Origin: a bacterium
GTDB taxonomy: Bacteria > Hydrothermota > DG-26 > JAUXAN01
Assembly (NCBI GenBank): GCA_030619885.1
Contig: JAUXAN010000005.1
Location: 1 to 64,000, forward strand
Length of the DNA: 64,000 nt
Direction: 5' to 3'
Under the pieces are notes generated by a model. The model did not search any database and was not told where the DNA came from. It worked only from the letters and a program-made list of their open reading frames with translations. Below, piece by piece: positions 8,989-16,590 of this stretch. Position 1 is the first letter of the stretch. Each line of letters begins with the position of its first letter. The position numbers and the translations under genes were made by a program.

Positions 8989-9713
8989 TGTCCAACTTTT
9001 ATTCACCACCAGAGAATATATCAGAAGACAAGATACTAATAACCGATGAAGAGTCCTTCCATATCGCAAAGGTATTGAGGAAAGAAGCAGGAGAGATAAT
9101 AAAGGTTGTTGATGGGTTCGGAATGGAATACACAGGTAGAATCGAGACCGTTTCGGTTGAGAGGACTTTGGTGCGTATAGTATCAAAGAGAAGAAAACCG
9201 TGTGAACCTTTGCTTGAAGTTACATTAGCATGTGGAGTTCCAAGGGGCGATGGGATGGGTCTGGTAGTTGAAAAGTGTACCGAAATTGGTGTTTTTCGAA
9301 TAATACCACTTGTAACAAAAAATTCAGTGGCGTTCCCTGGTGTGAACAAGTTAGAAAGATGGAGAAATATTGCAGTCTCTGCAATGAAACAGTCAGGAAG
9401 GGCAATCCTTCCCGTTGTTGACGAATTGACAGAATTGTCGAGTGTTTCAATATTACTTAAAAATTACAAACTAAAACTTGTAGGATGGGAAAGGGAGGAG
9501 AAAAGAACTTTAGATGATATTCCACTGAAGGAAAATCAGAAAAGAGCGATCGTATTCATTGGACCAGAGGGCGGTTTCACAGAAAATGAGATAGAGGAAT
9601 TGGAAAAATTGGGTGTTATTCCTGTATCAGTTGGTCCCAGAAAATTGAAGACAGAGACCGCCTCTATTGTTCTTCTGGCTCTACTATTAAATAAATCCGG
9701 CGATCTGGGTTGA
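8988..9713 (+). CDS. rsmE: 16S rRNA (uracil-1498-N3)-methyltransferase RsmE
   Basis: SPOUT-class SAM-dependent methyltransferase that modifies U1498 of 16S rRNA. 241 residues: an N-terminal PUA-like domain (HIAKVLRKEAGEIIKVVDG) and a C-terminal knotted SPOUT domain with RGDGMGLVVEKCTEIGV and FIGPEGGFTENEIE, both family signatures, then LGPRILK-like VGPRKLKTETASIVLLALLL. It overlaps the dnaJ stop by one base; dnaJ-rsmE (often with prmA) is a common arrangement. Confidence 0.93.
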   Translation: MSNFYSPPENISEDKILITDEESFHIAKVLRKEAGEIIKVVDGFGMEYTGRIETVSVERTLVRIVSKRRKPCEPLLEVTLACGVPRGDGMGLVVEKCTEIGVFRIIPLVTKNSVAFPGVNKLERWRNIAVSAMKQSGRAILPVVDELTELSSVSILLKNYKLKLVGWEREEKRTLDDIPLKENQKRAIVFIGPEGGFTENEIEELEKLGVIPVSVGPRKLKTETASIVLLALLLNKSGDLG

Positions 9714-9792
9714 ATCTGTGACGCCTACTACTTGAGATTTCCTTTTTTTGTGTTTATCCGTGTCAGCATCAGTGGTGCTCCGTGTTTTTATC
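9714..9792. repeat. tctgtg-type repeat before the pnp promoter
   Basis: Short non-coding stretch (ttgaatctgtgacgcc..., then gtgtttatccgtgtcagcatcagtggtgctccgtg). It resembles the units preceding TTGACA boxes at 1105, 24621 and 54300. Confidence 0.4.
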
Positions 9793-9820
9793 TTGACATT
9801 TTTTTTAAGATTCGTAGAAA
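9793..9820 (+). promoter_or_regulatory. Leaderless promoter of pnp
   Basis: TTGACA 9793-9798, 16-nt spacer, TAGAAA 9815-9820, 7 nt, ATG 9828. The -10 box is a weak match, but the spacing equals the other leaderless candidates. Confidence 0.5.
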
Positions 9821-9827
9821 GGGATGT

Positions 9828-10649
9828 ATGGATGATTTGTTGACAAAAATCGAAGAGACAAAGAAGTATATTAGAAACAAGACAGAACTTGGACCTGAAA
9901 TTGGCATAATTCTCGGCACAGGACTCGGAAGACTGGCGAGTGATATAGAAAAAGAGACAGTCCTCTCTTATGATGAGATCCCGAATTTTGCTGTCTCTAC
10001 TGTGGAGACGCATGTAGGTAAGTTGATATTTGGCACACTCTCAAAAAAGAGGGTGGTTGCAATGCAGGGAAGGTTCCATTATTATGAGGGCTACACGATG
10101 GAGGATATAACATTTCCCGTGAAGGTTATGCGTGTCCTTGGTGCAAAGGTTCTGATAGTGTCTAACGCTTGTGGTGGTTTGAACCCTCAATTTAATAGAG
10201 GCGATATTATGGTCATCACAGACCATATAAATCTTCTTCCAGATAATCCCCTTAGAGGTAAGAACATAGATAAACTTGGAGCAAGATTTCCGGATATGTT
10301 TGAACCTTACGATAGAAAACTCATAAAATTGACGGAAGAGATTGCACTTACAGAGAAGATACCCATTAAAAAAGGCGTCTACATCATACTTCAGGGGCCT
10401 AACCTTGAGACTGCAGCCGAGTATAGATTTTTGAGAATAATCGGTGGTGATGTAGTCGGTATGTCAACGGTGCCAGAGGTTATCGTTGCAAGACATATGC
10501 GAATGAGGGTGGTTGGTTTTTCTATAATAACCGATATGGGACTTCCTAACGCCCTCAAACCTGTTAATCTGAAAGAGATAATTAAAACTGCAAACAGAGC
10601 TGAGCCATCCCTGACTACTCTCATACGAAAACTTGTGGCAAAGATATGA
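9828..10649 (+). CDS. Purine-nucleoside phosphorylase
   Basis: Class I PNP/MTAP-family enzyme: phosphorolysis of (deoxy)guanosine/inosine or methylthioadenosine to base and sugar-1-phosphate for purine salvage. 273 residues, the usual trimeric PNP size. Visible motifs: phosphate loop GIILGTGLG, FAVSTVETHVGKLIFG, the RFHYYEGY segment, SNACGGLNPQF, and DVVGMSTVPEVIVARH near the base-binding site with ITDMGLPN following. The frame is open further upstream to 9732, but that part is repeat and promoter; ATG 9828 sits 7 nt after the -10 box and matches the family N-terminus. ATGA overlap with the next gene. Confidence 0.92.
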   Translation: MDDLLTKIEETKKYIRNKTELGPEIGIILGTGLGRLASDIEKETVLSYDEIPNFAVSTVETHVGKLIFGTLSKKRVVAMQGRFHYYEGYTMEDITFPVKVMRVLGAKVLIVSNACGGLNPQFNRGDIMVITDHINLLPDNPLRGKNIDKLGARFPDMFEPYDRKLIKLTEEIALTEKIPIKKGVYIILQGPNLETAAEYRFLRIIGGDVVGMSTVPEVIVARHMRMRVVGFSIITDMGLPNALKPVNLKEIIKTANRAEPSLTTLIRKLVAKI

Positions 10650-11527
10650 AACGATACCTGATTCTCCTCTCCCTCTGCTTTTTTCTTGCCTGTATCCTTC
10701 AAACTAAAAGGAAGATAAAAGAAGCAGAGAGATACATTAAAAAGGGCGAATACAGGTCAGCTATACTCATCTTAGAGAATTTGGAGGAGAGGAATTCAAA
10801 AGTTAACTACCTGTTGGGTGTGTCATATCTCAATGTGAATCAATTCGAACCTGCCCACAAATATTTTACAAAATCTGTCAATGTAGACTCTACTTACGCA
10901 GACAGTATAATAAAAATTTACTCTGACCTTACTGGCGGGTATCTCAAAATGAGGATGGATGATATGGCGGCACATACTTTTGAGAGGATGCTGGAGATAA
11001 AAGATAATTACGACATTGGAGAAAATTTCTATCTGCTCGGTGATTACTATTATGACCATAAAAAGTTACTCAAGGCAAAGGAATATTACATCAAAGGACT
11101 CGAGTCGGTCTCCTCAGGCAAGTCATCAAAGGATGCGAAGATAAAAGTGGTGAAATCTCTATTAGAACTGGGAGAACTAACAGAATCTCTTGAATGGTGT
11201 GAAAAATTTTTAGAAGAGGAGACTACCGAAGACCTTTTATGGCATAAGGGAGAGATCGCATATAAACTTGCAGAAAAGAAATACAAGGAGAAAAATTATG
11301 GGGAATCGTTGGTATATGCCAGCAAGGTTATAGAAGCAGGTAGTCCCATACATCTACTCGACGATGCCAACTTTCTTCTTGGGGAGATAAACTTCTCACT
11401 TAAAAATTATATCAAAGCAAAAAAATTCTATCGAAATGTGTTGAAACTCAACCCATATAGACGGGGTATGCTTGTAAGTGAAGCGAAACGCAGGTTGAAG
11501 CAGATAAAATCTATAGAAGGAAAATGA
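10646..11527 (+). CDS. TPR lipoprotein
   Basis: 293 residues. A lipoprotein signal (MKRYLILLSLCFFLAC, lipobox FLAC, Cys16) is followed by successive TPR helices (GEYRSAILILENLEERN, NQFEPAHKYFTKSV, KKLLKAKEYYIKGLE, KNYIKAKKFYRNVLKLNPY). It starts inside the pnp stop codon and was probably once directly coupled to the BamD-like gene, from which it is now separated by a 110-nt palindromic element that begins right after its TGA. Likely an envelope scaffold; partner unknown. Confidence 0.8.
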   Translation: MKRYLILLSLCFFLACILQTKRKIKEAERYIKKGEYRSAILILENLEERNSKVNYLLGVSYLNVNQFEPAHKYFTKSVNVDSTYADSIIKIYSDLTGGYLKMRMDDMAAHTFERMLEIKDNYDIGENFYLLGDYYYDHKKLLKAKEYYIKGLESVSSGKSSKDAKIKVVKSLLELGELTESLEWCEKFLEEETTEDLLWHKGEIAYKLAEKKYKEKNYGESLVYASKVIEAGSPIHLLDDANFLLGEINFSLKNYIKAKKFYRNVLKLNPYRRGMLVSEAKRRLKQIKSIEGK

Positions 11528-11637
11528 ACCCCGATACAGCAACGAAGATTTGTAATGGATAAGTTCTACACTGTTCCGAATCTTTCTATAAGAGGACATT
11601 TTCTTAATCTCTACACAAGTTATCGCTGTATCGGGGT
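11528..11637. repeat. 110-nt palindromic element between two TPR lipoprotein genes
   Basis: Terminal inverted repeat ACCCCGATACAGC (11528-11540) / GCTGTATCGGGGT (11625-11637), 13 of 13 paired, with further pairing inside (gataagttctacac / tacacaagttatc). It starts on the base after the TGA of the upstream gene, and its last T forms part of the GTG start of the next. Its ACCCCG...CGGGGT ends match the 31-nt elements at 7561 and 41757. Confidence 0.75.
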
Positions 11638-12379
11638 GAAAATAATATATCCCACAGTTCTTCTATTTATGCTATTGGGGTGTGGAGGAGAGAGTTTCAG
11701 AGCTTCCCTCGATGCAGAGGACCAATTCATTGTCGCAAAAGCACATTTCAATAAGCGTAAATACGATAAAGCAAAAGAAGGTTTCCAGAGACTGCTCTTT
11801 GAACATCCTGGTTCGGATTATATTGATGATGCTCAATTTTATCTTGCTGAATGTTATTTTGAAAAAAGAAACTATCAGGAAGCACAATCCGAATATAAAT
11901 TTATGGTTGACAATTTCAGGGATAGCCCTTATGCTGATGACGCTCACTATAAACTCATGCTCAGTTATTACAAATTAACGAAACCATATTATCTGGACCA
12001 GGAATTAACAAATCAGACAATGGAAGAGATAGAACTATTTCTCTCAAAATATCCAGGCACCGAACTGAGAAAAGAGGTTATGGAGATACGAAATAAATGC
12101 AGGAATAAACTGGCGAGAAAAGAACTTGAGAACGGCAAGATGTATATGAAGATGGAAAAATATGAACCTGCCAGGATATACTTGAATGGAGTGCTTGAAG
12201 AATATGGAGATACCGAGATAAAAGATGAGGCCATCCTATTACTTGGAAAATGCTATGAAGAAGAACACAAGTTTGATGAGGCAAAGGAGGCTTACGAAAG
12301 AGTATTGAATGAGAGTGAAGATGAAAAGAGCAAAGAGGAGGCGAGAGAGAGAATTAGAAAACTGACCACCAGAAAATGA
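11636..12379 (+). CDS. bamD: BamD-like outer-membrane assembly lipoprotein
   Basis: About 247 residues from GTG 11636: a lipoprotein signal (VKIIYPTVLLFMLLGC, lipobox LLGC) then TPRs characteristic of BamD/YfiO (AKAHFNKRKYDKAKEGFQRL, LFEHPGSDYIDDAQFYLAEC, FRDSPYADDAHYKLMLSYYK, DQELTNQTMEEIELFLSKYP). BamD works with BamA to insert outer-membrane barrels, which suits a cell making SprA. Longer frames upstream lie in the palindromic element; I take GTG 11636, which restores a signal peptide. Comparison suggests the ancestral start was ATG overlapping the previous stop, changed to GTG by the insertion. The C-terminal TPRs overlap nadD by ATGA. Confidence 0.8.
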   Translation: MKIIYPTVLLFMLLGCGGESFRASLDAEDQFIVAKAHFNKRKYDKAKEGFQRLLFEHPGSDYIDDAQFYLAECYFEKRNYQEAQSEYKFMVDNFRDSPYADDAHYKLMLSYYKLTKPYYLDQELTNQTMEEIELFLSKYPGTELRKEVMEIRNKCRNKLARKELENGKMYMKMEKYEPARIYLNGVLEEYGDTEIKDEAILLLGKCYEEEHKFDEAKEAYERVLNESEDEKSKEEARERIRKLTTRK

Positions 12380-12960
12380 GGGGACTGGGACTGTTTGGCG
12401 GAACTTTCAATCCAATACATTCAGGACATCTAATTGTTGCAGAGGATGCGAGAGAATTACTCTGTTTAGAGAAAATTATCTTCATCCCCTCTTATATACC
12501 TCCTCATAAGAAACAAATCACCTCATCGAAACATCGCTACAGAATGGTAGGACTGGCGATAAAAAATAATCCCAATTTTGAAATATCCGATATCGAATTG
12601 AAAAGGAAGGGGAGATCTTATACTGTAGACACCCTTAGAGAATTTAAAAAGAGATACACCGATTTCGAGTTATACTTTTTAATGGGAGTAGACCAACTTT
12701 TGGAGATAGAAACATGGAAAACCCCAGACGAGGTATTTAGACTATGTAAGGTAGTTGTGCTCAGTAGACCGGGATATGAGATAAAAAATAGTCGTACAAC
12801 CCGTATGGGAGGATACGATTTGATGCCCATCGAGGTGACCTTGGTAGACATCTCCTCAACGGAGATTAAAAAGAGGGTTGCAGATGGGAGGTCGTTCAGA
12901 TACCTCGTACCCCAAGATGTTGAAGAATATATAAGAAAGAACAGACTCTATGTAAAATAG
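12376..12960 (+). CDS. nadD: Nicotinate-nucleotide adenylyltransferase
   Basis: NadD transfers AMP from ATP to nicotinate mononucleotide in NAD synthesis. 194 residues. The nucleotidyltransferase signature GLFGGTFNPIHSGHL is at 4-18, IPPHKK at about 41-46, the NaMN pocket segment FLMGVDQLLEIETW, and the C-terminal DISSTEIKKRV plus VEEYIRKNRLY. All catalytic motifs are present. The start overlaps the bamD stop. The segment around residues 138-147 (RTTRMGGYD, DNA acaacccgtatgggagga) resembles the local ACCCGTATGG repeats and may be another in-frame repeat. Confidence 0.93.
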   Translation: MRGLGLFGGTFNPIHSGHLIVAEDARELLCLEKIIFIPSYIPPHKKQITSSKHRYRMVGLAIKNNPNFEISDIELKRKGRSYTVDTLREFKKRYTDFELYFLMGVDQLLEIETWKTPDEVFRLCKVVVLSRPGYEIKNSRTTRMGGYDLMPIEVTLVDISSTEIKKRVADGRSFRYLVPQDVEEYIRKNRLYVK

Positions 12961-13119
12961 GTCATTCAGTTATTAAGTTATCAAGTTATTTTTGGAGTTT
13001 TGGAATCGACAGTGTAAAAGTCGATACGGATCCGTAGGGATATGCGTGGGAATCTGCGTCCTATTAAATAAAAATCCTGTTAATCCTGTCCATTCGGATC
13101 TTGAGATCAAATAACCTTT
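12961..13119. repeat. Intergenic repeats 3' of nadD
   Basis: Non-coding. Contains the 12-bp palindrome TACGGATCCGTA at about 13024-13035, and tctgcgtcctattaa / tcctgttaatcctgtcc repeat units similar to those near 24850. Confidence 0.45.
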
Positions 13120-13406
13120 AGTGCCGGCGTGCAGTTCATCTTCGACTCCGACTGAAAGGGTGAAAAAGCAGCCAGGCTCCAGCCAGGCTTACCCATGACA
13201 GTAGAAAGAACTACTTACCGCTGCTGCCTCCCGGCCCTCACGGGGTTTGTAGACTTCGGCTCCACAGGACCCAACTTTCAACACCTGCACCACCTATTTA
13301 CTTGTCTTTCAATCAAAAGCCTCGGACGAACCTTCGACCTCGCTGTAGCGGATTGCGAGCCCATAAGGGAGGGCACCGCTGGCTCCCCATCTAGCACGAC
13401 CGGCAA
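13120..13406 (-). ncRNA. ffs: Signal recognition particle RNA, large (Alu-containing) type
   Basis: The minus strand reads close to the Bacillus-type 6S-like SRP RNA. A 5' Alu domain (GCCGGTCGTGCTAGATGGGG, GCGGTGCCC, CGCAATCCGCT, AGGTTCGTCCGAGG) is followed by GGTGGTGCAGG and TTGGGTCCTG. Next is the S-domain helix 8 core GGGCCGGGAGGCAGCAGCGG (around 13222-13241), then a 3' arm ending GCACGCCGGCAC that pairs with the 5' GCCGG. The helix 8 tetraloop is GGGA rather than the usual GGAA. Length ~285 nt is as expected for Alu-type bacterial SRP RNA. It starts a few bases after the purN stop on the same strand, so it may be cut from the purN transcript or have its own promoter in the purN end. Confidence 0.9.
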
Positions 13407-13409
13407 CAT

Positions 13410-14027
13410 TCATACTACCCTTACTTTTCTTTCCTCTGTTTTTAATCTTCCTTCTGCATATAGCTGTATCGCCTCAGAGTAGATTCTATGCTCTTCTTTC
13501 AATATCCGTGCTGATAATGTTTCAACGGTATCATCCTCAAGTACAGGAACGGAAGCCTGGCAGATTATAGGACCATGGTCAACAGATTCATCGATGAAAT
13601 GAACTGTACATCCGGATACTTTTACCCCGTATTCAAATGCCTGGCGCTGTCCTTCGAGTCCTTTAAATGAAGGGAGGAGTGCTGGATGGATATTCATCAT
13701 CCTTCCCGAATACTCCTCAAAGAATCTTTTCTTTATTACCCTCATAAATCCTGCAAGTATTACGAGTTCCACACCATTTTCTTTCAGACATTTTACATAC
13801 TCTTTCTCCACTTCATCATCGAGGTAGGTCTTGTGAGTGCCAGGTGGTATATAGACGGCTTTGATATTATGTTTTCTTGCCCGTTCCAATGCTTTAGCAT
13901 CTTCATTGTCGCTTATGACAACTGCAATCTCTGCCGAGAGTTTACCCGCTTCTATATTATCTATAATCGACTGCAAGTTTGACCCTCTACCAGATGCCAA
14001 AACACCGAGGTTGACTTCCCTTGGCAT
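13410..14027 (-). CDS. purN: Phosphoribosylglycinamide formyltransferase
   Basis: Folate-dependent GAR transformylase, third step of purine synthesis. 205 residues: GVLASGRGSNLQSIID (phosphoribosyl loop), AVVISDN, VILAGFMRVIKKRFFEEY, catalytic Asn-His in MMNIHPALLPSFKGL, and the catalytic Asp in HFIDESVDHGPII. All key residues are present. It lies 20 nt downstream of the cNMP-binding gene on the minus strand and directly upstream of the SRP RNA. Shine-Dalgarno GGAGG precedes ATG 14027. Confidence 0.93.
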   Translation of the reverse strand: MPREVNLGVLASGRGSNLQSIIDNIEAGKLSAEIAVVISDNEDAKALERARKHNIKAVYIPPGTHKTYLDDEVEKEYVKCLKENGVELVILAGFMRVIKKRFFEEYSGRMMNIHPALLPSFKGLEGQRQAFEYGVKVSGCTVHFIDESVDHGPIICQASVPVLEDDTVETLSARILKEEHRIYSEAIQLYAEGRLKTEERKVRVV

Positions 14028-14047
14028 ATCTCCTCCAGTTTGTTATG

Positions 14048-14524
14048 TTAAACCCCTCTCATCCTGAAACTTCTTGATATGAAATCTCTCAACAAATCAT
14101 TGGTGTTTCTTATCCTTGCGGATAGGATTGAAGCTATATTCTTCATCACAATCATTCCAAGTTTTGAATTTTTCTGCGTCAAAGAATCGAATAGAGATTT
14201 CTTCACAAAGATAATTTTAGTATCTGTCAGACATTTAGCAGTTGCAGAGCGACAAAGTCCATCAACAAAGGAAAATTCCCCAAAGATTTCACCTGGTTGT
14301 ATTATATTTATTGAAACAGGATTCAATTGTGGAGATAATCTTATTTGAACATCCACCATACCTTCTACAACTAAAAATAGGTCCTTAGATTCGCTACCTT
14401 CAGTTAATATAATATCATCTTTTTTGAACTTCTGCTCTGTACATATATCTACTATCTTACTGAATTCACTGTCGTTCAGTCCTTTGAATATACTCAAATC
14501 TTCCAATAAATTTTTTGAAACCAT
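14048..14524 (-). CDS. Cyclic-nucleotide-binding domain protein
   Basis: 158 residues, essentially a single cNMP-binding (CAP_ED) domain: LEDLSIFKGLNDSEF, ILTEGSESKDLFLVVEGMVD and the phosphate-binding cassette PGEIFGEFSFVDGLCRSATA (with the Glu and Arg of the PBC). The C-terminus is helical and lacks the HTH of CRP/FNR regulators, so this is probably a stand-alone sensor or a regulatory subunit. Preceded by GGAGG. Stands alone upstream of purN; partner unknown. Confidence 0.85.
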   Translation of the reverse strand: MVSKNLLEDLSIFKGLNDSEFSKIVDICTEQKFKKDDIILTEGSESKDLFLVVEGMVDVQIRLSPQLNPVSINIIQPGEIFGEFSFVDGLCRSATAKCLTDTKIIFVKKSLFDSLTQKNSKLGMIVMKNIASILSARIRNTNDLLRDFISRSFRMRGV

Positions 14525-14766
14525 GTTTCCTCCTTATGTTAAAACCCCAGTTTAGTTTGAATAATTTCTATCATATTGTCAAGAAAAAAGAAACCACCTG
14601 GGAACCACAGATTAACATATCAGGATCCGTTGCACAGCATCCCATACGGGTCTGTGACCGTATGGAATGGACAGATTTTACAAACTAAAACACAGGGAAA
14701 AGGGAGAATTGAGAGAAAATGTTTTCTGAAATAGCCCGGAGGGACGCCATACACAGCGAAAGAATC
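14525..14766. repeat. Intergenic, inverted copy of the 7645 hairpin repeat
   Basis: No gene. Positions 14607-14676 are, on the opposite strand, nearly the same 70 nt as 7640-7708 (hairpin CATTCCATACGG/CCGTATGG plus the ggatcc tail and a ttaatctgt flank). The remainder is AT-rich spacer with a promoter at its right end. Confidence 0.65.
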
Positions 14767-14795
14767 TTGACAAAGAGTTTAAAATATGCAAAGAT
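14767..14795 (+). promoter_or_regulatory. Candidate promoter of the citrate/aconitase cluster
   Basis: TTGACA at 14767-14772 and a weak -10 (AAAGAT, 14790-14795) at 17-nt spacing, 20 nt before ATG 14816. Only the -35 box is convincing. Confidence 0.4.
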
Positions 14796-14815
14796 AATCC
14801 TGTATCTGGATTGAT

Positions 14816-16078
14816 ATGGGAAAGACGATTATCGAGAAGATTCTCTCAAAAGCATCCAAAAAGGATGTCTCTGCCTCCACGGACCGTATGGCTGGTGATA
14901 GGGTATGGGCAGATTTAGATCTTGTGGCGATGCGAGATTTTGGTGGACCAAATGCCATATTGGAGTATAAGAACTCCTTTGATGAGAGACCTGTCTTCGA
15001 TGGGAACAAGGTAGCGATAACTTTTGACCTACATATTCCTGCAAGGAATGAAAAAGTTGCCCAAAACCAAAAGATATGCAGGGATTTCTCAGCTAAAATG
15101 AAAACCCGACTCTTCGATGTGAATACGGGTATTGGCCAGCATATACTCTTCGAAAATGGACTGGTCAGACCCTGGGATGTGATTATCGGCACCGATTCGC
15201 ACATGAACCTTCTTGGTGCGTTTGGCTCATTTGCCTCAGGGGTAGGCACTACAGATATTACAGCAGCACTTACATACGGTAAACTCTGGTTCAAAGTTCC
15301 AGAAACGATAAAGATTGTGATTGATGGAAATTTAAATGAGAGTGTTTATCCGAAGGATATAATCTTACATATTCTCAAGAATATTAGAACAGATGGTGCC
15401 ATCTATAAGGCGGTGGAGTTTACAGGAGAAGCGGTCGAAAAAATGTCACTTGCAGGTAGAATCACATTGACGAGTATGGTGACCGAGCTATCGGGCAAGG
15501 TGGGGTTCATTGAACCAGATGATAAAATATTGAGATTTGTACACGAGCGGACGAATACTGACATAAAGGGGATAAATGCGGACTCAGATGCAAGATATGA
15601 AAAGGTATTCCATTACGATATTAGCGATTTAAAGCCACAGATCGCTTGCCCCCATTCGCCAGACAATGTTAAAGATGTAAAAGAAGTCGAGGGCAGACCG
15701 ATCGACCAGAGCTTCATAGGTTCCTGCACGAATGGAAGATATGAAGATTTAAAAATCGCTGCCGAGATATTGAGAGGGAAAAAGTCAAAGGTCAGATTGA
15801 TAATCGTTCCTGCTACAATGGAGGTAGCAAAAGAGGCATTGAAAAATGGATTATACGACATATTTCTGGATGCGGGTGGAGTAATAACGAATCCAGGTTG
15901 TGCACTCTGCACCACAGGTCATCCTGGAATCTTAGCACCAAGTGAAGTGATGGTCTCTACATCGAATCGAAATTTTATTGGAAAACTGGGCAAGGGAGCA
16001 GAGGTTTATCTTGCATCACCAGCAACGGCTGCAGCATCGGCAATAGAAGGGAGAATAACCAACCCAAGAGAGGTGTAA
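14816..16078 (+). CDS. Aconitase-family large subunit (LeuC/HacA type)
   Basis: 420 residues, the two-subunit 3-isopropylmalate dehydratase/homoaconitase large-subunit architecture. [4Fe-4S] ligands: Cys in FIGSCTNGRYEDL (~303) and two in NPGCALC (~361/364). Others: the FDLHIPARN His, GIGQHILFENGLVRPWDVII, IGTDSHMNLLGAFGSFASG and the C-terminal TSNRNFIGKLGKGAEVYLAS. The neighbours (SucC-like, SucD-like, citryl-CoA-lyase-like; no leuA or leuB) favour citrate as substrate, meaning this may be the cell's aconitase rather than a leucine enzyme. That is inference; the families overlap and substrate cannot be read from motifs. The small subunit follows after an inserted cassette. Confidence 0.85.
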   Translation: MGKTIIEKILSKASKKDVSASTDRMAGDRVWADLDLVAMRDFGGPNAILEYKNSFDERPVFDGNKVAITFDLHIPARNEKVAQNQKICRDFSAKMKTRLFDVNTGIGQHILFENGLVRPWDVIIGTDSHMNLLGAFGSFASGVGTTDITAALTYGKLWFKVPETIKIVIDGNLNESVYPKDIILHILKNIRTDGAIYKAVEFTGEAVEKMSLAGRITLTSMVTELSGKVGFIEPDDKILRFVHERTNTDIKGINADSDARYEKVFHYDISDLKPQIACPHSPDNVKDVKEVEGRPIDQSFIGSCTNGRYEDLKIAAEILRGKKSKVRLIIVPATMEVAKEALKNGLYDIFLDAGGVITNPGCALCTTGHPGILAPSEVMVSTSNRNFIGKLGKGAEVYLASPATAAASAIEGRITNPREV

Positions 16079-16085
16079 CTAAACG

Positions 16086-16508
16086 ATGTTCAAAAATGTA
16101 AATCCCAAATCCAAAAACTGCAAAATCCAAATTAAATCCCAATTCCAAAATCCCAATAAAGATAACAAGATCTATGATATTAAAGAACGAACATTTAATT
16201 TTGCAAAAAGAATATTAGAACTTGGCGGGAAACTGCCCAATAATCATGTTTGTCGAATACTATCTTCACAGTTAGTGCGTGCTGGAACTTCTATTGGAGC
16301 GAATGTAGAGGAGGCAGATGGTACTGTAACCAAGCGAGATTTAATAAACAAATTTGTAATTGCAAGGAAGGAAGCAAAAGAAACCAAATACTGGATCAGG
16401 TTGACAAGCGGCAAGTACTTACCGAATGAAGTTGTGTCTTCTGATTTGAAAGAGATAAATGAAATTATAAATGTATTAAGTGCAATAATCAATAAATTGA
16501 GAAAATGA
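16086..16508 (+). CDS. Four-helix-bundle (23S rRNA IVS-type) protein in a mobile cassette
   Basis: 140 residues. From about residue 34 it is a typical S23-ribosomal/four-helix-bundle protein: IKERTFNFAKRILELGGKLP, SSQLVRAGTSIGANVEEADG, IARKEAKETKYWIRL, EINEIINVLSAIINKLRK. Such proteins are found in 23S rRNA intervening sequences and as orphan cassettes; their biochemical role is unsettled. The first ~30 residues are translated low-complexity repeat (Asn/Lys/Gln-rich). No in-frame internal ATG exists, so the ATG inside the left repeat appears to be the start. The gene separates the two aconitase-family subunits, which are otherwise adjacent. Confidence 0.8.
   Translation: MFKNVNPKSKNCKIQIKSQFQNPNKDNKIYDIKERTFNFAKRILELGGKLPNNHVCRILSSQLVRAGTSIGANVEEADGTVTKRDLINKFVIARKEAKETKYWIRLTSGKYLPNEVVSSDLKEINEIINVLSAIINKLRK
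16095..16161. repeat. Left inverted repeat of four-helix cassette
   Basis: A/C-rich run of aaatcc units (aatcccaaatccaaaaactg, then aaatccaaattaaatccc). Its reverse complement closely matches 16521-16580 on the other side of the four-helix-bundle gene. Confidence 0.65.
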
Positions 16509-16520
16509 TTGCGAAAGACA

Positions 16521-16580
16521 ATTTTGGAATTGTGATTTTGGATTTAATTTGGTTTTTGGATTTTGAGGTTTGGATTTTTT
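16521..16580. repeat. Right inverted repeat of four-helix cassette
   Basis: T/G-rich run (ttggaattgtgattttgg, then atttaatttggtttttgg, attttgaggtttgg), the inverted counterpart of 16095-16161. It lies just before the Shine-Dalgarno of the small-subunit gene. Confidence 0.65.
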
Positions 16581-16590
16581 AGGAGGGCTT

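Noticed and set aside
12790..12820. Palindromic insertion in nadD (RTTRMGGYD)
   Set aside because: The acaacccgtatgggagga string resembles local repeats, but no paired arm is present and the loop is naturally variable in NadD.
13195..13482. 95-codon plus-strand open frame
   Set aside because: It lies antisense to the SRP RNA and the purN end; composition reflects structured RNA.
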